From assembly GCA_030613505.1 (NCBI GenBank), contig JAUWLW010000062.1, forward strand, positions 1-13,497: DNA of 13,497 nt, in the 5' to 3' direction. This DNA comes from Candidatus Zixiibacteriota bacterium (lineage in GTDB: Bacteria; RBG-13-66-14; B26-G2; WVWN01). Shown piece after piece: positions 7,823 through 13,304 of this stretch; positions within the stretch are counted from its first letter, which is position 1, and every line of letters starts with the position of its first letter. Under the pieces are notes generated by a model that saw only the letters and a program-made list of their open reading frames with translations, made no database searches and was not told the DNA's origin. The translations under genes were made by a program, and so were the position numbers.

Positions 7823-7884
7823 CCCGACCAGCCGGCGGGACGGCGTGAGAAACGAACGGTGGTACCCGGCGGCGTTTTTCGCCG

Positions 7885-7913
7885 TTGTATAAAACGGCCT
7901 ATCGTGGTATTTT
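7885..7913 (+). promoter_or_regulatory. Candidate promoter of the thioredoxin-like/TolB fusion
   Basis: TTGTAT (7885-7890), a 17-bp spacer and TATTTT (7908-7913) place the start of transcription at about 7920, four bases before the ATG at 7924. That implies an essentially leaderless message and supports choosing ATG 7924 over the in-frame TTG at 7885, which would lie inside the -35 box. Confidence 0.5.
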
Positions 7914-7923
7914 AACCGCGAAT

Positions 7924-9735
7924 ATGGTCGTAAAAAGGTGGCACGGGCTCGCGGCCGCCGTATTGGCGGCGTTCGCAAGCGCCGGTGGCGCTTCCCTGGA
8001 GGCGTTGCGGGGCACCGACGCCGCGGGTCGGACCGTCGACGACGTCATCGCCGGCGAACCGGCGGTGGTACTACTCACGTCGCCCCGCGTCGCCAAGGTA
8101 AGCCGCCAGCTGCGGCTGCTGCGCATGTTGGCGGAAGAGCTGGGCGACGAGGTAGTAACGTGCGCGACGATCTACGGCGAAGACCGCGGTAAGTTGGCCA
8201 AATTCCGCGAGGGCATGCCGTTCCCCGTCGTCGCGGGCGAGGGCGAATTCCCGTTCGAAGTCCTGGGCGACGAAGGCAAGCTCCCCATGGTCCTCCTCTT
8301 AACCGGCGAGGGAAACGTCGTCGGGCGGTTCGCTAATGTCCCCGGCCCGCTCACCGTGGCCGAGGTCCTGGGCGCGCGCTACGACCCCGGGCCGGCGGGA
8401 AGGGCCAAAGCCGGCGAACTTTTGCCCGACCTCGTCCTCCCGGCCTCCGACGGCGAATTCTACAACCTCCGCGCCCTAAGCCTCAAGAAACGCAAAGCCC
8501 TCATCTTCATATTCGACCCCAAAGACGAAACGTCCCGGGCGGCCTTGACGCCGCTGCAGCGTCTCGCCGACGACGTGGGCGACGAGATCGAGGTCGTCCC
8601 GGTAATTATAGGCGCTTCGACGGGCGTGGCGGCGAAGCTGGCGGAGGCGGCATACGTCGACGTGCCGATCCTGGTCGCCGGGCCGCTAGCCGTCCACCGT
8701 TTGGTCAGCGGCCTCGAGCCGCCGATATTGGTAGTCACGGAGGAAGGAGGGGTCGTTCTGGGCGTGAAAGAAAAGGCGGCGGTACCGACGCGCGACGACG
8801 TCGCGGCCGAAGAATCCAGGCCGGCCCAGGAAGGGGAACCGCTCGAGCTCGTTGTAAAGCGCGTGGGCAAGCTTACGGAGGGGCTGCGGAGCGGCGCCGT
8901 TCCTATCGCCTGCCTCGACGCCGCGGGCCGCTTCGTAATATTTTCGGGCCGCTTCGCGGAAGACGACGTCGACCACCTCTACGAAATAACCGCCGCCGGT
9001 AAAAACCTCCGGCAAGTTTCGTACGCCCCGGCGCCCGACGTCGGCCCGGCCTGCTCCGCGGACGGCGTCCACATCGCCTTCGCCTCGGGGCGGAGCGGCG
9101 GAAATGAAATCTGGACTTGCGAACGGGTCCACGGCGAATTTACGCAGATAACCAAGAGCGGCGGCGCGTACGCCGCGCCCGGCTTCTCTCCCGACGGCCA
9201 ACAGCTCGTGGCCTCGCGAAAAGTCAAAACCGGCGGCGACGAAAACTTCGACTTGTGGACTATGACGGCTCGCGGCCGCTGGGAAAGGCCGATCGCCGAG
9301 ACCTTCTACGACGAAATAGAGCCGGCTTTCGGCGCCGGCGGCGACCGCGTCTTCTTCGCCTCGAGTCGGTATGGTAACTGGGACATATTTTCGTCCGACC
9401 TCAAGGGGGGGAAAGTGCGGCGACTTACGGGGCCCGAGACGGAAGACCGGATGCCGGCCCCCGCGCCCGTGGGGGATTACGTCGTATACGCCGGCAAGGC
9501 CGCGGAGGGGCCATACAAATTGTGGGCCATGAACGTAGACGGCTCGAGCAAGGTCCGCCTTACTTCGGGGCCGGGCGACGACCTTTACCCCCGTTTCTCC
9601 CGGGCCGGCGACGCCCTCGTCTTCGTCTCGAGCCGTACCGGTTCGTTCGAAGTCTACAAAATGACTTTCGAGCAGGCGCCCGATTACGACTTGCCCAGGC
9701 CGGCAAGGCCGCTGGTACGGGCCGAAATGTCCTGA
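7924..9735 (+). CDS. Exported double thioredoxin-like domain / TolB-type propeller fusion
   Basis: This 603-residue protein starts at ATG 7924 with a signal peptide (positive MVVKRW, hydrophobic GLAAAVLAAFASA). Residues about 25-150 and 165-295 look like two thioredoxin/AhpC-TSA folds: each has the strand VVLLTSP or LIFIFDP where the active site should follow, and a later conserved Pro before a strand (KLPMVLLL, EPPILVV). Neither has a CxxC or any cysteine at that place, so both are probably redox-inactive. Residues about 320-590 hold PD40/WD40-like TolB propeller blades, with motifs such as CSADGVHIAFASGRSGGNEIW, FSPDGQQLVASR and RFSRAGDALVFVSSRTG. TolB-type propellers bind partner proteins in the periplasm. 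The domain order is unusual; a binding or envelope-sensing role is inference. No terminator is evident after the stop. Confidence 0.75.
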   Translation: MVVKRWHGLAAAVLAAFASAGGASLEALRGTDAAGRTVDDVIAGEPAVVLLTSPRVAKVSRQLRLLRMLAEELGDEVVTCATIYGEDRGKLAKFREGMPFPVVAGEGEFPFEVLGDEGKLPMVLLLTGEGNVVGRFANVPGPLTVAEVLGARYDPGPAGRAKAGELLPDLVLPASDGEFYNLRALSLKKRKALIFIFDPKDETSRAALTPLQRLADDVGDEIEVVPVIIGASTGVAAKLAEAAYVDVPILVAGPLAVHRLVSGLEPPILVVTEEGGVVLGVKEKAAVPTRDDVAAEESRPAQEGEPLELVVKRVGKLTEGLRSGAVPIACLDAAGRFVIFSGRFAEDDVDHLYEITAAGKNLRQVSYAPAPDVGPACSADGVHIAFASGRSGGNEIWTCERVHGEFTQITKSGGAYAAPGFSPDGQQLVASRKVKTGGDENFDLWTMTARGRWERPIAETFYDEIEPAFGAGGDRVFFASSRYGNWDIFSSDLKGGKVRRLTGPETEDRMPAPAPVGDYVVYAGKAAEGPYKLWAMNVDGSSKVRLTSGPGDDLYPRFSRAGDALVFVSSRTGSFEVYKMTFEQAPDYDLPRPARPLVRAEMS

Positions 9736-9853
9736 CCGCCTACGGCGCCGTCGTCGCCGTCATCCCCTTCCCCCAAACTCGCGCAACGGGTACGTGAATA
9801 AGCCAAGGCAAGCGGTGGCTGGGGGCGGTATAAATATAACGTCGAAAAAATAA

Positions 9854-9882
9854 TTGACATAATACGTTCTATTTAGTAAACT
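9854..9882 (+). promoter_or_regulatory. Consensus sigma-70-type promoter of the XRE regulator
   Basis: TTGACA (9854-9859), a 17-bp spacer and TAAACT (9877-9882) follow an A-tract (TCGAAAAAATAA) that could act as an UP element. Transcription would start near 9889, giving a 70-nt leader. The -10 overlaps AAACTTAG (9878-9885), a half-site like those in the palindrome downstream, so repressor binding there would block the polymerase. Confidence 0.8.
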
Positions 9883-9915
9883 TAGGCGCTAAAGAAGGCT
9901 TTTTTGTAAACCCAC

Positions 9916-9932
9916 AAACTTACAGTGAGTTT
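9916..9932. promoter_or_regulatory. Candidate operator palindrome in the regulator's leader
   Basis: AAACTTACAGTGAGTTT is a 17-bp palindrome around a central A with one mismatched pair (7 of 8 pairs match). It lies in the leader between the promoter and the ATG, the usual place for autoregulation by an XRE repressor. Its half-site AAACTTAC recurs as AAACTTAG over the -10 at 9878 and as AAACTGAC at 10405-10412 upstream of the protease gene. Confidence 0.5.
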
Positions 9933-9958
9933 CGTAACCTGAAGGGCGAGCACTAATT

Positions 9959-10411
9959 ATGTACGACGATTTAGATTTTTCACGCGTGCTCCGCGAGATA
10001 CTGGCGCGACGGGGCTTGAGCGCCGGCGACCTCGCCAAGGCGACGGGTTTGTCGCGCCAGGCGATTTACCAAATATTAAACGGTAAAACGCGCACTCCCA
10101 AACGCTCCACGCTCGACAAAATGGCCGCGTTCCTGGACGTGCCGCCGGGCCAACTCCTCCGCGGCGAATTGCCCGAGGACACCCCCGAGTTCCTCCGACC
10201 GGACGAGGATATCCTCGCCCAGGTCCCGGACGTTATTGGACCGGAGCTCGAGGCCGTAATCGAGCGCGAAATGCCGGACCGTACGCCGCTGCTGCTGGAA
10301 GGCCCCTCTTCCAAACCGCGCCAGGACGTCCTGAAGATGAAGCTCTACCTCATCCTCAAAAAGAGGAAACTGAGCGCCCCGGAAAAAAGCGATCCGCTTA
10401 GCGAAAACTGA
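9959..10411 (+). CDS. XRE-family helix-turn-helix transcriptional regulator
   Basis: This 150-residue protein has a Cro/C1-type HTH at about residues 9-65: LREILARRGLSAGDLAKATG, then recognition helix LSRQAIYQILNGKTRTP, then the closing helix STLDKMAAFLDVPPGQLL. The C-terminal half (residues about 75-150) is acidic at first, then basic, and unrecognised; it may carry the dimer or protease-responsive part. It is followed after 35 bp by an ImmA/IrrE-type metalloprotease gene, the classic pairing in which the protease cleaves and inactivates the repressor (as ImmR-ImmA in ICEBs1 or DdrO-IrrE in Deinococcus). A palindrome in its leader suggests autorepression. The Shine-Dalgarno site is weak (GAAGGG, 12 bases before the ATG). 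Confidence 0.85.
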   Translation: MYDDLDFSRVLREILARRGLSAGDLAKATGLSRQAIYQILNGKTRTPKRSTLDKMAAFLDVPPGQLLRGELPEDTPEFLRPDEDILAQVPDVIGPELEAVIEREMPDRTPLLLEGPSSKPRQDVLKMKLYLILKKRKLSAPEKSDPLSEN

Positions 10412-10424
10412 CGCGTTCTGTCAG
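10408..10424. promoter_or_regulatory. Inverted repeat in front of the protease gene
   Basis: CTGAC (10408-10412), seven bases, GTCAG (10420-10424). It starts inside the regulator's stop codon, covers the place of the -35 element for the TATAAT at 10435, and shares the AAACTGAC half-site with the upstream operator. It may instead act as a weak hairpin after the regulator gene (GGCTTTT follows). Confidence 0.4.
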
Positions 10425-10434
10425 GGCTTTTGTA

Positions 10435-10440
10435 TATAAT
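10435..10440 (+). promoter_or_regulatory. TATAAT -10 box giving a leaderless start
   Basis: A perfect TATAAT lies six bases before the GTG at 10447, so transcription would begin at the start codon itself. No good -35 is seen (CGCGTT at 17 bp), so the promoter may be weak or activator-dependent. Confidence 0.55.
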
Positions 10441-10446
10441 GCTCCC

Positions 10447-10950
10447 GTGCAAAGGCCCGAGCTCGCAGCCACGGCGTTGTGGCGAGCCACTTGTCCGGAC
10501 GGGTGGCGCGTCGAGCCGATAAACCTGGGCGCGGTCGCCGCGCATCTGGGCGTCGACATCTTGACCTGGCAGCCCGACGACGAGAGACTTAACGGAGCGC
10601 TGATACGGAGCGCGAAGACGGTTTTCGTAAACGCCACCCTCGCGCGGCCGCGGATGCGCTTCGCGGCAGCTCACGAATTAGGCCACTACGTCCTCGGCCA
10701 CGAGGGCGACTTCTTCTGCCCCTTCAACCGGTACGCGACGCTGGAACGCGAGGCCAACCGCTTCGCCGCGGCGCTCTTGATGCCGACCGCCGTAGTGAAG
10801 ACGCTCTGGCTCAAATTGAGCGACCTGACGCCCGCGGCCAAATTGTCGGCGCTGACCGAACGGCTCGCGGTCTCGCGCCAGGCGCTCGGCTACCGCCTCC
10901 GCGCGGTGGGCATCGCCGGCGAAACGCCGGCCTCCCCACAGCGAGCTTAA
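10447..10950 (+). CDS. ImmA/IrrE-family zinc metallo-endopeptidase
   Basis: This 167-residue protein begins at GTG 10447. It has the zinc motif HELGH at residues 76-80 (within RFAAAHELGHYVLGH) and the downstream third-ligand region EREANRFAAALLMP (Glu102), exactly as in the ImmA/IrrE family. The N-terminal part (residues 20-70) carries the family's typical strand pair and a VFVNATLARPRMRF lead-in to the active helix. The C-terminal part (about 125-160) ends in a short helix-turn-helix-like segment (LTERLAVSRQALGYRLRAVG), common in these proteases for recognising their repressor. The probable substrate is the neighbouring XRE protein. There is no Shine-Dalgarno site, consistent with leaderless translation from the TATAAT six bases upstream. 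A terminator follows. Confidence 0.9.
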   Translation: MQRPELAATALWRATCPDGWRVEPINLGAVAAHLGVDILTWQPDDERLNGALIRSAKTVFVNATLARPRMRFAAAHELGHYVLGHEGDFFCPFNRYATLEREANRFAAALLMPTAVVKTLWLKLSDLTPAAKLSALTERLAVSRQALGYRLRAVGIAGETPASPQRA

Positions 10951-10979
10951 GGACCGGCCCTCGTAACCGTAAAAGATTA

Positions 10980-11009
10980 CCGCCCCGCGGCAGAAGCGGG
11001 GCGGTCGTA
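10980..11009. terminator. Terminator between the protease gene and tRNA-Leu, probably bidirectional
   Basis: A 9-bp perfect stem CCGCCCCGC (10980-10988) and GCGGGGCGG (10996-11004) with a 7-nt loop. On the plus strand TCGTATTTT follows; on the minus strand TAATCTTTT follows. It can end both the protease message and the tRNA transcript, which converge here. Confidence 0.75.
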
Positions 11010-11012
11010 TTT

Positions 11013-11097
11013 TGCCGGAGGCGGGAGTCGAACCCGCACGGAGCAAAGCTCCGAGGGATTTTGAGTCCCTTGCGTCTACCTGTTCCACCACTCCGGC
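11013..11097 (-). tRNA. tRNA-Leu (anticodon CAA)
   Basis: This 85-nt class II tRNA reads on the minus strand: acceptor GCCGGAG paired with CTCCGGC, D-arm GTGGAACAGGTAGACGC, anticodon stem AGGGA/TCCCT with loop CTCAAAA (anticodon CAA at 11063-11061, decoding TTG), long variable arm GGAGC-TTT-GCTCC, and T-arm GCGGG-TTCGACT-CCCGC. The discriminator is A, as expected for leucine; CCA is not encoded. It lies only 11 bp after the stop of the Nmad3-like gene, so its promoter must lie inside that gene's 3' end or further upstream. All stems are intact. Confidence 0.97.
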
Positions 11098-11108
11098 GCC
11101 CTATATTA

Positions 11109-11897
11109 TCAGTTAGTTACGCTACTGCCCTTCTGTTCCGATTTCCCTTTGTGTGAATTTTGTGTTAGTGTCCAACCGTTCGACCGTACTAGCTTAGGTT
11201 TCTTCTCATCAAACCAAATCAAGAACTTTTCAGGGTCGCATAACCACGGAGTAATACCGCTCCGCTGTATCCAACCATTTCTCACGTCGAGGCCTCCCCA
11301 CTTTATTAGTATATTAGGGTCAACGTAATAATTACTGCCACGCGGCCGGGGTTCGCCGATGGGTATCGCCTTTGTGAAGCGGCCGGATCCGTTCGGTTCG
11401 GCCCGTACGATTACGTTCTTGTCATTCTCGTTGAATTCAAAGCGCGTGTGAGCGTTTTTATCCCACTGCCCTTTTGGGATATCGCGTACATCCGAACCAG
11501 TAACTATTCCTTTAACCCAATAAAAACCGATAAGGGCATAGACGAGCGGCCGCTTTGTATCGATAGGTTCGAGGCTGGCGTAGAACGCTATAAAATCCCC
11601 CTCGATAAGTTGCCCAAGTCGTTCCCCCTTTGTTCTCCAATCCCCGTACGTGAGTTGCTCGAAATCTGGGTCGAGGTGAAGGGACTTACCTTTTACTTTC
11701 GCCGCGACGTTCGGGGGTAGTTGGACTTTAGTTTTCCCAAAAGCGAATTCCATGTCTTCATAACATGGCGGCGTGAAACCCTCCCGGGGTTTGGCTTCCG
11801 GATCTTCCAAAATCGGGATGTATGCGAATTCTCGACTAATAGGATCGTACAGTCCGTTCCAGCCGCCGGAGCTTAGGTCGATCCCTACCCTAACCAG
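11109..11897 (-). CDS. Nmad3-like (nucleotide-modification-associated) protein with non-canonical start
   Basis: The frame is open back to TGA 11916-11918. The first usual start, TTG 11808-11810, would cut off a conserved-looking N-terminus (VRVGIDLSSGGWNGLYDP..., then FAYIPI). The start is therefore placed at CTG 11895-11897, which overlaps the integrase stop (CTGGTTAG) and has GAAGGGA just upstream; a mutated start is also possible. The 262-residue product has HLDPDF at about 74-79, GDFIAFY at 100-106 and ALIGFYWV near 121, and a KFLIWFDEK end, which together resemble the Nmad3 family linked to DNA base-modification and phage-defence neighbourhoods. No catalytic reaction is known. The last ~20 residues (LTQNSHKGKS...) match the integrase tail and look foreign to the domain. 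The gene is visibly more AT-rich than the integrase. Family call moderate. Confidence 0.6.
   Translation of the reverse strand: MVRVGIDLSSGGWNGLYDPISREFAYIPILEDPEAKPREGFTPPCYEDMEFAFGKTKVQLPPNVAAKVKGKSLHLDPDFEQLTYGDWRTKGERLGQLIEGDFIAFYASLEPIDTKRPLVYALIGFYWVKGIVTGSDVRDIPKGQWDKNAHTRFEFNENDKNVIVRAEPNGSGRFTKAIPIGEPRPRGSNYYVDPNILIKWGGLDVRNGWIQRSGITPWLCDPEKFLIWFDEKKPKLVRSNGWTLTQNSHKGKSEQKGSSVTN
11138..11170. repeat. Direct repeat copy 1 (3' end of the Nmad3-like gene)
   Basis: This 33-bp segment matches 11928-11960 at 27 of 33 positions; the first 25 positions differ at only two. Both copies encode LTQNS-x-K-x-KS in frame near the end of their genes. The two starts are 790 bp apart, about the length of the Nmad3-like gene. 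Confidence 0.85.
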
Positions 11898-12978
11898 TAA
11901 TCCCTTCGCGGGTTTTCACCTTCCTCCCCGATTTCGCTTTGTATGAATTTTGCGTCAGCAACGCCACGACGTCGGCCAGGTACTCGGGCGCGAGGTGCGC
12001 GTACCTCATCGTCATCTGCGGCGTCCGATGGCCCAGCAGCTTCCCTATCGTCGACGTCGGAACCCCTTCCATCGCGAGCCACGACGCGAAAGTGTGGCGC
12101 AGGTCGTGGAACGTGAAGTCGTCGATCTTCGCGCGTTTACGCGCCGCCTCGAAGCCACTCTTCACCGAACGGTACGGCCGGTTGTAACGGCTCAAAAAAA
12201 CTTTCCCGTCCCGGCGCCCGAGCGAAGCGACGGTATTATACAACACGTCGTTCATCGGGACAACTCTTGTTTCGTTGTTCTTAGAATCGACGACGCGGAG
12301 CTGGCGCCGTTTCATGTCCACATGCCGCCACTCGAGCGCGAGGATCTCGCCGAGGCGCAAACCCGTGTGGAGGGCGACGACGACGATCGGCCGGAGTTCG
12401 TCCGAACACGATCCGATCAGCTGTGCCGCCTCATCGCGCGAGAGGTAGCGGACCCGCCCGGGCGGCTCCTTAAATTTCTTCACCCGCGCCGCCGGCGACA
12501 CCTCGAGGTAGTCCCACTCCACCGCAAGGTTCAGGGCGTGCTTCAGCGCCGCGAGCTCGCGGTTCACGGTCGCGGGCCCGAGTTTGCGGCGCCGGGTCGC
12601 CTTGAACGCCTCGACGCGTTCGCGCGTGACCGACGTTAGCGGGACGTCGCCGAAGAAGTCGAGGATATGGCGGACGAGGTAACGTTTCTTTTGGTACGTC
12701 GACGGGCGGTTATTCTGCTCGCAGTATGCAAGGTACTTCTCTAAGAACGTCCCAAGCTTAACGTTGCGGATGACGCGGACGCCGTGGGCGCGCTCGAGGG
12801 CGCGGCGGAACTTCTCCTTCGCGATCGCCTCGGCCTCGGCCTTTACCATCGTCCGCAAAGACGAGTCGAGCCGGATCCCTTTGACCCAGCCGAAGATCCA
12901 CCAGTAGCGGCCACGCTTTTTTATTCGGTAACCCGTCGCTGTTCTCCCTTTGACACTATGATTTACGACATAAACCAA
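11890..12978 (-). CDS. Tyrosine recombinase / phage-type integrase
   Basis: This 362-residue protein has three regions. The first is an N-terminal arm-binding domain (about residues 16-45, GYRIKKRGRYWWIFGWVKG). The second is a SAM-like core-binding domain (about 72-160, KLGTFLEKYLAYCEQ...). The third is the catalytic domain with all expected residues: Arg208 (TGLRLGE), Lys233, His291 and Arg294 (HDLRH), His317 (LLGHR) and Tyr326 (MRYAHL). It should catalyse site-specific strand exchange for an integrative element. The start TTG 12976-12978 is the only usable codon that keeps the whole arm domain; no clear Shine-Dalgarno site is seen. The same frame is open upstream to TAG 13024-13026. The stop overlaps the Nmad3-like start. 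The last 22 residues (LTQNSYKAKS...) are shared with that gene. tRNA-Leu lies about 800 bp downstream. Confidence 0.95.
   Translation of the reverse strand: MVYVVNHSVKGRTATGYRIKKRGRYWWIFGWVKGIRLDSSLRTMVKAEAEAIAKEKFRRALERAHGVRVIRNVKLGTFLEKYLAYCEQNNRPSTYQKKRYLVRHILDFFGDVPLTSVTRERVEAFKATRRRKLGPATVNRELAALKHALNLAVEWDYLEVSPAARVKKFKEPPGRVRYLSRDEAAQLIGSCSDELRPIVVVALHTGLRLGEILALEWRHVDMKRRQLRVVDSKNNETRVVPMNDVLYNTVASLGRRDGKVFLSRYNRPYRSVKSGFEAARKRAKIDDFTFHDLRHTFASWLAMEGVPTSTIGKLLGHRTPQMTMRYAHLAPEYLADVVALLTQNSYKAKSGRKVKTREGITG
11928..11960. repeat. Direct repeat copy 2 (3' end of the integrase gene)
   Basis: Partner of 11138-11170 (27/33 identical; six substitutions, no gaps). Four of the six differences are third-codon or conservative changes, which fits descent from one coding tail. 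Past the repeat the two proteins still align weakly (KTREGITG against KGSSVTN), so the duplicated unit may be longer. Confidence 0.85.
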
Positions 12979-13023
12979 TCTATAGTTATATCCACCGTCT
13001 AACGCGGGGCGGCGTCTTCCGAA

Positions 13024-13134
13024 CTAGTCGTCTTCGGAGATATTAGTAATACGCACGTCGCTTATTAAATATTCGATTATTTTAGGGATTACTCTTCGCG
13101 CTTTGGGGATAGTTGGCGAGAAATGGATTTCTAT
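13024..13134 (-). other. 36-codon open stretch without a start, between small ORF and integrase
   Basis: Directly after the TAA of the small ORF (13135-13137) the same frame is open for 36 codons (IEIHFSPTIPKARR..., ending TNISEDD) to TAG 13024-13026. The only standard start inside is a late GTG. The peptide looks protein-like, so this could be the 3' half of a gene broken by a nonsense change; an open stretch of this length in AT-rich DNA is not statistically remarkable. Confidence 0.25.
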
Positions 13135-13269
13135 TTAGCCTTTGGGCCAACTCCCCTTTTTACGAACGCGGTATACTAATTCAGCTTCGATTGCCTCTAT
13201 CGCGGATACGGTTTTGTACCTGACCCTAGTATTTAAATAAACGGAAGGAAAGGTCCTCCCTAATTCCAT
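13135..13269 (-). CDS. Small protein of 44 residues upstream of the integrase
   Basis: ATG 13267-13269 opens a 44-codon frame to TAA 13135-13137. The product begins MELGRTFPSVYLNTRVRYKT, then a probable helix (VSAIEAIEAELVYRV) and a basic end RKKGSWPKG. It is not recognised. Support comes from position: a consensus promoter ends six bases before the ATG, so the message would start on the start codon. The spacing matches the ImmA-type protease gene. It lies in front of the integrase on the same strand, where excisionases or small regulators of integrative elements often sit; no excisionase motif is visible. It could be the intact first part of an 81-codon gene interrupted at the TAA. Confidence 0.4.
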   Translation of the reverse strand: MELGRTFPSVYLNTRVRYKTVSAIEAIEAELVYRVRKKGSWPKG

Positions 13270-13275
13270 AGCCTT

Positions 13276-13304
13276 AATTTACGCACTTGTTAGCGCTATG
13301 TCAA
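13276..13304 (-). promoter_or_regulatory. Consensus sigma-70-type promoter reading toward the integrase
   Basis: On the minus strand TTGACA (13304-13299), a 17-bp spacer and TAAATT (13281-13276). Together with the promoter at 9854 it is the best match in the window. Transcription would begin at about 13269, the A of the small ORF's ATG. It is the only evident promoter for the integrase and Nmad3-like genes. Confidence 0.75.

Noticed and set aside
7885-7923. TTG 7885 as start of the thioredoxin-like/TolB fusion
   Set aside because: It would put 13 extra residues before a normal signal peptide, and the TTG coincides with the proposed -35 box.
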